A stretch of 7,002 bases of DNA from Elusimicrobiota bacterium (GTDB lineage: Bacteria; Elusimicrobiota; Elusimicrobia; Elusimicrobiales; UBA9959), in contig DNQL01000077.1 in the NCBI GenBank assembly GCA_003500765.1, positions 1 through 7,002 on the forward strand, in the 5' to 3' direction. Both the position numbers and the translations under genes were made by a program. The notes beneath the pieces were generated by a model, which was given only the letters and a program-made list of their open reading frames with translations, was not told the DNA's origin and ran no database searches. Below, one piece after another: positions 1-5,678 of the stretch. How positions within the stretch are numbered: position 1 is the stretch's first letter; every line of letters starts with the position of its first letter.

Positions 1-571
1 AAACGTCGGCCCCCACCGTCCGGCCGAGCTCCGCCGCGGCCGCCAGCTTGGCCGCCGGCGCCGAGCCCGAGCGCAGCCGCAGCGCCGCGCGGCACAGCAC
101 CAGGAAACTCGGCAGCGAAGCCGTCATGACGGAACAGAGGGCCTTACCGTCGCCCGCCGCCGAAACATAGGAATTCCTCAGAAGTATAAGCTTGCCCTTG
201 AGCTCGCGCTCCAGCGCGTGGCGCAGGTGGCCGGGCTCTATGCGGACGCCCTCCAGCGGGTCCGCCCCGAAGAGCACCTTTCGCGCGGCCAGCATGTCGG
301 AAAGTTCTATCGGGAAAGCGTCGGCCGAGGCCGCGAGCCTCTCGCGCGTGAATATAAGCGGCGGCGGATTGCCCTTCTTCAGCCAGCCGCGCGAGGCCTG
401 CCCTATAGCCCGCAGCGCGCCGATATGCGCCTCGCGCAGCACCAGCATCGCGTTCACGTCCGACGCGCCCGGCACCGCGTCGCCGGACGCCTGCGACCCG
501 TAGACCACGAAGGACAGCAGGTTCTCCCCGCAGGCCGACTTTATTGCGTCGATATAAGCTTCCGTATTCAC
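1..571 (-). CDS. Nucleotidyltransferase-fold protein, C-terminus cut by window edge
   Basis: This reading frame runs leftwards from a GTG at 571 to the window edge, giving 190 complete codons without a stop. A purine-rich Shine-Dalgarno sequence (AGGGAGGAG, 583-575) sits just upstream of the GTG, and no ATG lies in frame between it and the preceding gene, so I chose this start. Residues 21-46 match the core of the minimal nucleotidyltransferase fold: a hydrophobic strand, YGSQASG (the GS motif at 25-26), then SDVNAMLVL. The usual metal-binding pair is D-x-D; here it is D38-x-N40. A further FPIELSDM stretch (87-94) with D92 could supply a third acidic residue. Known members transfer nucleotides to drugs, proteins or toxin partners, but no substrate can be inferred. 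It lies 39 bases after the methyltransferase stop and is probably co-transcribed with it. The fold is fairly secure; activity is uncertain. Confidence 0.75.
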   Translation of the reverse strand, partial: MNTEAYIDAIKSACGENLLSFVVYGSQASGDAVPGASDVNAMLVLREAHIGALRAIGQASRGWLKKGNPPPLIFTRERLAASADAFPIELSDMLAARKVLFGADPLEGVRIEPGHLRHALERELKGKLILLRNSYVSAAGDGKALCSVMTASLPSFLVLCRAALRLRSGSAPAAKLAAAAELGRTVGADV

Positions 572-610
572 GAGCTCCTCCCTGTACCGTTCCGGCCGCG
601 CCGGGAAAAA

Positions 611-1168
611 TCAGATATACCTGCGCACGCGGCGCCTGTAATCATCATACTCCGCGCCGAAGCGCTCCGCCAGGAACTTCTCCTCGGCCAGCACGCTCCT
701 GTGGTGCGAGAACACCGCCACGCAGCCCAGCGCCAGCACCACAGCGCAGCCGGCGTAGAGCACCGCCCCCAGCGTCATAAAATAGAGACCCAGGTAAAGC
801 GGATTGCGCGAATAGGCGTATATCCCGCCGGTGCGCAGCATGGTCTTCTCCGCCGGCAGGCCCGTCTTGTTGGCGTCCCCCAGATCGCGGTAGGCCGCCG
901 CCAGCACGGTGAACCCTATAAGGAAGAACCCCGCCGCGGCCGTCTCCAGCGCCCTCGGCACCGCCACCATCCGCACGTCCACCCCCGCGCCCTGCAGCGC
1001 CGCCCCCAGCCAGCAGAACAGCAGCGACAGCTTGCCCGCTTTGAACAGCAGCGGCCCCACCGGCCGCGCGCCGTCGGTCTCCAGACCCCGCCGCCTGAAG
1101 CCCGCCTCCTGGCGGAAATTCATCGCCAGGAACCCGACAAAAACACCGACAAATACGATCCTTTCCAT
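611..1168 (-). CDS. ICMT/phospholipid methyltransferase-like integral membrane methyltransferase
   Basis: This 185-residue protein has hydrophobic segments near residues 3-16, 46-60, 73-92 and 124-153. Its C-terminal half carries the signature of the isoprenylcysteine carboxyl methyltransferase/PEMT-like superfamily: GIYAYSRNPLYLGLY (115-129), a histidine pair (155-156), then the EEKFLAERFG block and the EYDDYRRRVRRYI ending (162-185). In the family, these C-terminal helices form the S-adenosylmethionine pocket, and the RNPxYxG and E-E-x-FG-x-EY-x-Y-x-R motifs are the recognised signature. The methyl acceptor cannot be told from sequence: bacterial members act on lipids, isoprenoids or unknown small molecules. 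The ATG at 1168 has no clear Shine-Dalgarno sequence. The gene starts only 37 bases after the terminator-like hairpin of the gene upstream, so its promoter either overlaps that hairpin or it depends on readthrough. Confidence 0.82.
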   Translation of the reverse strand: MERIVFVGVFVGFLAMNFRQEAGFRRRGLETDGARPVGPLLFKAGKLSLLFCWLGAALQGAGVDVRMVAVPRALETAAAGFFLIGFTVLAAAYRDLGDANKTGLPAEKTMLRTGGIYAYSRNPLYLGLYFMTLGAVLYAGCAVVLALGCVAVFSHHRSVLAEEKFLAERFGAEYDDYRRRVRRYI

Positions 1169-1194
1169 ACCCGGATTCTACAATTCCCCCCGCC

Positions 1195-1231
1195 CAAAAA
1201 CAAAACCGCCGGAGGTTTATCCCCCGGCGGT
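1195..1231 (-). terminator. Rho-independent terminator after the small membrane protein gene
   Basis: The arms ACCGCCGG (1205-1212) and CCGGCGGT (1224-1231) pair perfectly over 8 bases. After one A-C mismatch a further GG/CC pair closes a 5-base loop. Reading leftwards, the stem is followed by TTTG and TTTTT (1204 down to about 1196), a proper T-rich tract. In the plus direction the stem is followed by CGCG and A residues, so it can only terminate leftward transcription. It begins 23 bases past the stop of the 1254-1601 gene. Confidence 0.75.
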
Positions 1232-1253
1232 CGCGAAAAAAATCCCAAAAAGA

Positions 1254-1601
1254 TCAGCGCCTGGCCAAGTCCACGTAATTGACCGCGTTGTAGACCAGGA
1301 AAGCCAGAACGGCCAGAAAGATCAGGACGCCGACGATGTCCTTTCTGGAGAAAGAAAGCCTGAAAGTTTCGCTTCCGCTATAATAGCCGCGTATGGACCG
1401 GGAGCAGCGCAGCAGCGGCCAGGCCGCCGGCCCCGCCAGCAGTACCGCGACGGCGCCGGCCCACAATTCACCCTCGCTGAAAAGCCGCCAGGCGAATACC
1501 AGCGCCCCCGACGGCAGCGTCAGGCAGAACAGCCACACAAGAGAAAGCGGCGCTATCACCAGCCACGCCGTCCACTCCCTCTTCTTCACGCTTGCATCCA
1601 T
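1254..1601 (-). CDS. Small three-helix membrane protein of unknown function
   Basis: I do not recognise this 115-residue protein. Its sequence suggests three membrane helices, roughly residues 12-38, 46-64 and 88-108. A basic N-terminus (VKKREW) precedes the first helix, and a polar loop with several serines and arginines (66-87, including RCSRSIRGYYSGSETFR) separates the second and third. It ends in LARR just after the last helix. There is no catalytic motif. The ATG at 1601 is preceded by TTTAAGGT, a weak Shine-Dalgarno match. Downstream stands a convincing leftward terminator, and upstream is the long divergent intergenic region, so the gene is plausibly its own transcription unit. The hydrophobic periodicity, start and terminator support a real gene, but its role is unknown. 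Confidence 0.62.
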   Translation of the reverse strand: MDASVKKREWTAWLVIAPLSLVWLFCLTLPSGALVFAWRLFSEGELWAGAVAVLLAGPAAWPLLRCSRSIRGYYSGSETFRLSFSRKDIVGVLIFLAVLAFLVYNAVNYVDLARR

Positions 1602-1728
1602 ACCTTAAACATATAGCAAAAAAATCCGAAGCCGCGAGCTTACGGAGTATGCGCCATAAGGAGACAGCCGGGGGAGGCGGCGTGCCAGCTAAGCAGGACC
1701 GCCGCGGAGGCGCTAACAGAAACACAGC

Positions 1729-1931
1729 GGGCTCGCCGGCCGGGGGCGTGGCGAGGAACATGAGGAGCTTTTTCCCCGAGCGGAGTGAGGGCACCGGCAC
1801 TGCCGGACGACCAAGAATGTCTGAGGCCCGAGGCGCTATGCGCCCGGGCCGAGTTCTTGGTCGGCCGAACGCAGCGAAGGTGTACCCGGAAAAAGCGAAC
1901 CGTGACGAGCGCGCCCCCGCCCGGCGAGCCC
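1729..1931. repeat. Nested inverted-repeat element, about 200 bases, possible MITE or structured RNA
   Basis: The outer arms, 1729-1748 and 1912-1931, are inverted copies matching at 19 of 20 positions (only 1740/1920 differ). Inside them, GCTTTTTCC (1767-1775) pairs with GGAAAAAGC (1888-1896), and GGGCACC (1789-1795) can pair with GGTGTACCC (1879-1887) with a 2-base bulge. Then CGACCAAGAA (1808-1817) pairs perfectly with TTCTTGGTCG (1854-1863), followed by an apical stem-loop. All are collinear, so the whole stretch can fold into one long interrupted hairpin. Two related direct copies of a CCGARCGSAGYGARGG motif (1776-1791 and 1865-1880, 12 of 16 identical) lie on opposite flanks of the core. 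There is no transposase and I see no clear target-site duplication. It could be a non-autonomous mobile element, a REP-like repeat or a structured transcript. The inverted repeats are read directly; the identity is open. Confidence 0.7.
1808..1863. repeat. Core hairpin of the inverted-repeat element
   Basis: A perfect 10-base stem (1808-1817 with 1854-1863) extends outwards by GG/CC and C/G after one mismatch. It encloses an apical stem in which GGCCCG-A-GGCGC (1825-1836) pairs with GCGCCCGGGCC (1840-1850), leaving a single bulged A and a TAT loop. Either strand would form it. No T-tract follows on either side, so it does not look like an intrinsic terminator. Confidence 0.7.
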
Positions 1932-1939
1932 AGCCTACC

Positions 1940-2011
1940 CCCTATATAAGCCCCGCCATATATCCTAAAATATAGGGATTGGACACCTCTTTCGGATAAT
2001 AAGGATCTCAT
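1940..2011 (+). promoter_or_regulatory. gpmI leader: AT-rich inverted repeat, possible -10 element, Shine-Dalgarno sequence
   Basis: CCCTATAT (1940-1947) and ATATAGGG (1970-1977) are perfect inverted copies separated by 22 bases, with another AT-rich CATATAT between them. TAAAAT (1966-1971) is one base from a consensus -10 and would put the transcript start about 34 bases before gpmI, but no good -35 stands at the right distance. If used, this -10 would overlap the right arm of the inverted repeat, as an operator might. AAGGA (2001-2005) lies 6 bases before the ATG at 2012 and is the clear ribosome binding site that fixes the start. The ribosome site is solid; promoter and operator are guesses. 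Confidence 0.4.
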
Positions 2012-3565
2012 ATGGCCAAGAAAGTACTCCTCATAATCAGGGACGGCTGGGGCATGTACAAACCCGACAAGTACAACGCCGTGGTCAACGCCAACACCCC
2101 CAACATGGACGCTTACCTCAAGACCTGGCCCAACACCGTCCTCGAGCCCGCCGGCGAAGCCGTAGGCCTGCCCAAAGGCTACATGGGCTCCTCCGAAGTC
2201 GGCCACCTCAACATCGGCGCCGGCCGCATAGTCATACAGGAGCTCAAGCGCATCAAGGACATGATAGAGGACGGCACCTTCTTCAAGACCAAGGCGCTGG
2301 CCGCCGCCCTCGACAACTGCGTCGCCCGAGGCAGCGCCCTCCACCTCATGGGCCTCGTCCAGGACGAGGGCGTACACGCCCACCAGGACCACATGTACTC
2401 AATCATGCGCGAGGCCAAAAAGCGCGGCATAAAGCAGGTCTGGATACACTTCTTCGCCGACGGCCGCGACACGCCGCCCCGCAGCGCCCTCTCCTTCGTC
2501 AAAATGCTCGACGAGGTCATCAAAGAGACCGGCAACTCCGCCGTCGCCACCATCATGGGCCGTTATTACGCCATGGACCGCGGCGAAAAGTGGGCCCTCG
2601 TCGACCAGACCTACAACACCATAACCAAAGCCGAAGGCCCCAGGGCCAAAACCGCCGCCGAGGCCCTCGAGACAGCCTACGCCGCCCTCAAGAATCCCAA
2701 CGGCCAGCCCATAGTCGACGAGTACATCCCCCCGACCGTCATCGGAGATTACCAGGGAATGAAGGACGGCGACTCCGTCGTGCACTTTAACTTCCGCCAG
2801 GACCGCGCCATAGAGCTCACCAAGTGCTTCGTCGAGGACGAATACCCCGGCGACCGCTGGAAGAAGATGGACATAGTCTATTGCGGCCTCACCCGCTACT
2901 ACGACGCTTTCAAGTTCAACGCCCTCTCCGCCATGGATGAAGGCGGCGGCATGGACAACCTGCTCGGCCAGGTCATCTCGGAGAAGGGCCTCAAGCAGCT
3001 GCGCCTGGCCGAGACCCAGAAGTTCAAGCACGTCACCTCTTTCTTCAACGGCAAGCGCACCGCGCCCTACCCCGGCGAGGACCAGGTCGAGATAAAGGGC
3101 AGCTGGGACCCGTCGAGCTTCGGCGAACATCCCGAGATGGACGCGCCCCGCGTGCGCGAGCGCGCCGTCGCCGAGATCGGCTCCGGCAAGTACGACTTTA
3201 TAGTCGTCAACTTCGCCAACTGCGACATGGTGGGCCACACCGGCATCTACGAAGCGGCGGTGAAAGCGGTGGAGGTCACCGACGAGAGCGTCAGGATGCT
3301 GGTGGACGCCGCGACGGCGAAGGACTACGTCGTAATGATCAGCTCCGACCACGGCAACGCCGAGGAGATGTGGGACTACCGGATAGACATGCCCAAGACC
3401 GCCCACACCACCAACCCCGTCGAGTTCATCTATATCGACAAGGATAAGCCCGCGGCGAAACTGCGCCCGCACGGTATACTCTCGGACATCGCCCCGACCG
3501 TGCTGGAGGTCATGGACCTTGATCAGCCCGAGGACATGACCTCGGAATCGCTGCTGGCGGACTGA
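2012..3565 (+). CDS. gpmI: 2,3-bisphosphoglycerate-independent phosphoglycerate mutase
   Basis: This cytoplasmic glycolytic enzyme interconverts 3- and 2-phosphoglycerate through a phosphoserine intermediate and two metal ions, usually manganese. The 517-residue length is normal for the family. The phosphatase domain is split (about 1-76 and 311-517) around a transferase domain (about 77-310). Visible landmarks are the metal ligand D11 in RDGWG, the nucleophile S61 in GSSEVGH, H122 in GVHAH, DGRD (150-153), R184/R190 in GRYYAMDR, RQDR (262-265), K337 in ETQKFKHVTSFFNG, D405 and H409 in NCDMVGHTG, D446/H447 in SSDHGN, and H465 in AHTTNP. All expected catalytic residues are present. Small deviations from common versions are GVHAH (usually GVHSH) and GSSE (usually GNSE). 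The AAGGA site fixes the start. It heads the five-gene run, and its stop overlaps the next start (TGATG). Leucine codon choice changes about two thirds of the way through. Confidence 0.97.
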   Translation: MAKKVLLIIRDGWGMYKPDKYNAVVNANTPNMDAYLKTWPNTVLEPAGEAVGLPKGYMGSSEVGHLNIGAGRIVIQELKRIKDMIEDGTFFKTKALAAALDNCVARGSALHLMGLVQDEGVHAHQDHMYSIMREAKKRGIKQVWIHFFADGRDTPPRSALSFVKMLDEVIKETGNSAVATIMGRYYAMDRGEKWALVDQTYNTITKAEGPRAKTAAEALETAYAALKNPNGQPIVDEYIPPTVIGDYQGMKDGDSVVHFNFRQDRAIELTKCFVEDEYPGDRWKKMDIVYCGLTRYYDAFKFNALSAMDEGGGMDNLLGQVISEKGLKQLRLAETQKFKHVTSFFNGKRTAPYPGEDQVEIKGSWDPSSFGEHPEMDAPRVRERAVAEIGSGKYDFIVVNFANCDMVGHTGIYEAAVKAVEVTDESVRMLVDAATAKDYVVMISSDHGNAEEMWDYRIDMPKTAHTTNPVEFIYIDKDKPAAKLRPHGILSDIAPTVLEVMDLDQPEDMTSESLLAD

Positions 3566-3783
3566 TGTTCATAAAATTGCGGGTACATCCGGGCGAGCGG
3601 CGCGATAAGATAATGAAGAAAGCCGCCGACGCCTACGAGGTCTGGACCAAGGCCAAACCCGAGCGCGGCCTGGCCAATGCCTCGGCCATACGCCAGCTCT
3701 CGCTGGAACTCAAAGTGGACGCCAAAAGGATAATGCTGGTAAAAGGGGCGCAAAGTTCGTCCAAAATAGTTAAAATCATCTGA
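3565..3783 (+). CDS. YggU/DUF167 (UPF0235) family small protein
   Basis: This 72-residue protein fits the DUF167/YggU family. An N-terminal strand ends in VHPG (8-11, family V-x-PG), the central AKPERGLANASAI (29-41) corresponds to the family's A-P-x-x-G-x-AN-x-x-(I/L), and the C-terminus runs VKGAQSSSKIVKII (59-72), matching the family's G-x-x-S-x-x-K. It is shorter than the usual roughly 95-100 residues, lacking most of the N-terminal extension. The fold is known from structural genomics, but no biochemical function is established. The ATG shares its A with the gpmI stop (TGATG) and has no strong ribosome site, so translation is likely coupled to gpmI. The next gene starts 2 bases after its stop. 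Confidence 0.85.
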   Translation: MFIKLRVHPGERRDKIMKKAADAYEVWTKAKPERGLANASAIRQLSLELKVDAKRIMLVKGAQSSSKIVKII

Positions 3784-3785
3784 TA

Positions 3786-4430
3786 ATGAAGTTACCGGAA
3801 ATAAAAGACAAGAGAACCCTGTACCGCAAGCTGGCGGCCGCCGGCGCGCTGGTCTTCCTGGCCACGCTCGTCACGCTGCTGGCGCGCCACATGAACCTGG
3901 GGCCCGCGCGGCCCGCCCCCGACTATCGCAATTTCGGCCCGGCCGACGCGCCGATAGTCATAGAGGAATTCACCGATTTCGCCTGCCCGGCCTGCCGTCA
4001 CGCCTATTCAGGGCTGGAAGAGATAAAGAAGGCCTACCCGGACAAGGTGCGCGTCGTCTTCAAGCATTACCCCCTGACCAACATACACCCGTGGTCAGTG
4101 GAGGCCGCCGTGCGCGCCGACTGCGCAGGCCGCCAGGGCAAGTTCGGGGAATACGCCGGCCTGCTCTTCGATAATCAGAACGACTGGGTGATGTCCAGGG
4201 AGCCGCAGCCCAAGTTCGACGAATACGTCGGCAAGGCCGGCCTCGACAAGGCGGTCTTCGCCGCCTGCATGGACGACCCGGAGATGGCCCGACAGGTGAC
4301 CGGGGACATGGCTGAGGGCGACATGCGCGGCATCAACGCCACGCCGACCTTCTTCGTCAACGGAGAGCGGGCCGTCGGCTTCGGCCAGCTGGTGGAAAAA
4401 GCCCGGCCGCTTATAATATCGCTGAAATGA
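3786..4430 (+). CDS. Membrane-anchored DsbA-like thiol:disulfide oxidoreductase
   Basis: This 214-residue protein begins with a basic cytoplasmic stretch (KDKRTLYRK) and one hydrophobic segment (about 16-34) that should act as an uncleaved signal anchor, placing the rest in the periplasm. The thioredoxin-fold domain follows: NFGPADAPIVIEEFTDFACPAC, with the redox motif C67-P-A-C70, a helical insertion with C113 in ADCAGRQGKFGEYAGLLF, C161 in AACMDDPE, and the cis-proline loop NATPTFFVNG (T186-P187). C113 and C161 occupy places where many DsbA/BdbD-like proteins (thioredoxin_4 type) form a second structural disulfide. Such proteins oxidise, or sometimes isomerise, cysteines of exported proteins. 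The stop overlaps the start of the MauE-like gene (ATGA), suggesting the two work as a pair. The fold is clear; the direction of electron flow is inferred. Confidence 0.92.
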   Translation: MKLPEIKDKRTLYRKLAAAGALVFLATLVTLLARHMNLGPARPAPDYRNFGPADAPIVIEEFTDFACPACRHAYSGLEEIKKAYPDKVRVVFKHYPLTNIHPWSVEAAVRADCAGRQGKFGEYAGLLFDNQNDWVMSREPQPKFDEYVGKAGLDKAVFAACMDDPEMARQVTGDMAEGDMRGINATPTFFVNGERAVGFGQLVEKARPLIISLK

Positions 4431-4921
4431 CGGAAAAAAATAAATTTTCTTTCACGCAATGGACCGGCCTGGCCGGCCGCGTCGTCCTGGGCTTCATCTT
4501 CGCCTGGGCCGGCTTCCTCAAAGCCGTGGCGCCCGCCGAGGAATTCGCCTACGCCATCGAGACCTACAAGTTGTTCCCGCAGTGGATGACAACACTGTCA
4601 TCGCTGACCGTGCCGTGGGCCGAGATCTACCTGGGCCTGCTGCTGGCCGCCGGCCTTTTCACCCGTCCGGTGGCGGCCCTGACGGGGGCCATGATAATCT
4701 TCTTCCAGTTGCTGCTGACCCAGGCCATGGTCCGCGGCCTTCCCATCACCAGCTGCGGCTGCTTCGGCACCGCCAAGAGCAATCCAATAGGCGTGGAGCT
4801 GGCGCTCAATTTCATCCTCCTGGCGCTGGCCGTCCTGGCCTGGGCCTACGGCCGCGGCGGGTTTTCGCTGGACAACGCCATCGAATCCCTCTCCTCTCCC
4901 ACGGCAAAGGAGAAAAAATGA
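4427..4921 (+). CDS. MauE/DoxX-like membrane protein with CGCFG redox motif
   Basis: This 164-residue integral membrane protein has four predicted helices: about 14-33, 56-78, 82-103 and 121-142. It shows the DoxX/MauE-like pattern: RVVLGFIFAWAGFLKAVAP (18-36), YKLFPQWM (47-54), VPWAEIYLGLLLAAGLFTR (62-80), and ITSCGCFG (107-114), with C110 and C112 its only cysteines. In methylamine-utilisation operons, MauE works with the thioredoxin-like MauD in assembling the disulfide-rich methylamine dehydrogenase. Here no methylamine genes are visible, and the partner is the DsbA-like protein whose stop overlaps this start by 4 bases. A role in re-oxidising or reducing that partner is a reasonable inference, unproven. 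The C-terminus (SSPTAKEKK) also encodes, at DNA level, the AAAGGAG ribosome site of the next gene. Confidence 0.85.
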   Translation: MTEKNKFSFTQWTGLAGRVVLGFIFAWAGFLKAVAPAEEFAYAIETYKLFPQWMTTLSSLTVPWAEIYLGLLLAAGLFTRPVAALTGAMIIFFQLLLTQAMVRGLPITSCGCFGTAKSNPIGVELALNFILLALAVLAWAYGRGGFSLDNAIESLSSPTAKEKK

Positions 4922-5676
4922 GGAAGACAGCCCTCGCCCTCATGGTACTGGCCGCCGCCGGCGCCTCCTGGGCCGCCTCCCGCCACGGGGCCTTCAAGGC
5001 GGCCGAGGAAGCGGCCTGGATGAACATAGTCTCCCAGAAAAAGGGCTTCGTCGATTACTATTTCGAGATAGGGCAGGACGGCTCCGTGATCGTGCGCGAC
5101 GAATCCAAGGACGGCGTCACGGTCAGGCGCGGCTCCATAAAGGCGATGTACGCGAAAGACTTCTTCCGCGAGATAAAAAGCTCGGACATCCTCAACGCCC
5201 AGACCGGCACCGGCAGCAAGATGGTCTTCTACAAGGGCGACCAGCTGCGCATCTCGGCCTATATCAACGGCGAGCTGCGCCGCTTCCAGGCCCCTCTCAA
5301 CAGGTTCGGGGAGGCTTTCTCCTACGCGATGACCGAAGCCCGCAAGGCAGCCGAAAAGCTTCCGCCGGACGAGAATGTGGCGGGCTTCCTCAGCGCCGAG
5401 CCGCTCACGGGCGCTTTAAGGGACGACTTCATGAGCCGCGTGGGCCAGGATTACGAGTTCAAGCTGGTGGAGACCTACGACCTTCAGAAGAGCAAGCACC
5501 TCATGGCGGCCGTCAAGCAGCCGCACCGCCTGATCCCGCTGGAGAGCGACAAGGACATAAAAGCCATCGCCGATTTCATAACAAAGCACAAGATCTACGG
5601 TCTGCGCGATCTTTTTTACGTGAAGACCACCCGCGGGGAGTTCCGCTTCCGCATACAGTACGCCCGAGGGAAGTAA
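4918..5676 (+). CDS. Sec-exported protein of unknown function, cysteine-free
   Basis: I do not recognise a family for this 252-residue protein. The ATG at 4918 is chosen because AAAGGAG (4906-4912) lies 5 bases upstream and because it gives a clean signal peptide: MRKT, a hydrophobic stretch (5-16) and a signal-peptidase-I-type site after A19 (SWA-A). The same frame is open much further upstream, but that part is antisense-like shadow of the MauE-like gene. The mature part is mixed alpha/beta and polar, with YYFEIGQDGSVIVRDES (47-63), a basic-acidic middle and a basic end (RGEFRFRIQYARGK). It has no cysteine, so it cannot be a thiol client or redox partner of the DsbA-like protein two genes upstream. 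It overlaps the preceding gene by ATGA and closes the run before a terminator-like hairpin. The gene is well supported; its function is unknown. Confidence 0.85.
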   Translation: MRKTALALMVLAAAGASWAASRHGAFKAAEEAAWMNIVSQKKGFVDYYFEIGQDGSVIVRDESKDGVTVRRGSIKAMYAKDFFREIKSSDILNAQTGTGSKMVFYKGDQLRISAYINGELRRFQAPLNRFGEAFSYAMTEARKAAEKLPPDENVAGFLSAEPLTGALRDDFMSRVGQDYEFKLVETYDLQKSKHLMAAVKQPHRLIPLESDKDIKAIADFITKHKIYGLRDLFYVKTTRGEFRFRIQYARGK

Positions 5677-5678
5677 GG

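Larger units (their letters stand above)
1602..2011. other. Divergent intergenic region of 410 bases without a convincing gene
   Basis: The region separates the leftward membrane-protein gene from the rightward gpmI. Bases 1602-1728 hold nothing firm: a T-run next to CTATATG just upstream of the 1601 start (read leftwards) could be part of a promoter, and GCGGCG/CGCCGC (1677-1682, 1700-1705) could form a weak hairpin. Bases 1729-1931 are a large nested inverted-repeat element. Bases 1932-2011 are AT-rich and look like the promoter and leader of gpmI. Reading frames are open across the region on both strands, but their predicted peptides are low-complexity, arginine- and proline-rich, and simply track the repeats. 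Confidence 0.7.

Noticed and set aside
218..1282. Long plus-strand open frame of 354 codons over the leftward genes
   Set aside because: The peptide is rich in Arg, His, Gln and Pro with no motif, and it covers two minus-strand genes with clear family signatures.
1677..1705. GCGGCG/CGCCGC possible hairpin
   Set aside because: Only six GC pairs around a 17-base loop in GC-rich DNA, which is easily reached by chance.
1592..1975. Plus-strand open frame of 127 codons across the divergent intergenic region
   Set aside because: The predicted peptide is low-complexity and rich in Arg, Pro and Ala. It begins inside the opposite-strand gene, has no ribosome site, and largely traces the inverted-repeat element.
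1979..2000. TTGGAC (1979-1984) with GATAAT (1995-2000) as a gpmI promoter
   Set aside because: The spacer is only 10 bases, far from 17, and transcription would start inside the ribosome binding site.
1468..2392. Minus-strand open frames of 110 and 250 codons (1468-1800 and 1640-2392)
   Set aside because: They overlap gpmI or the small membrane-protein gene and pass through the repeat element. Their composition is that of antisense shadows in GC-rich DNA.
2399..3472. Long minus-strand open frame of 357 codons antisense to gpmI
   Set aside because: The sequence is dominated by Val, Gly, Leu and Ala, as expected from the complement of C-ending codons. gpmI on the other strand is certain from its catalytic motifs.
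4459..4917. Upstream extension of the secreted-protein frame
   Set aside because: The frame is open, but the translation is Arg/Gly/Pro-rich and overlaps the MauE-like gene. The ribosome site and signal peptide fix the start at 4918.
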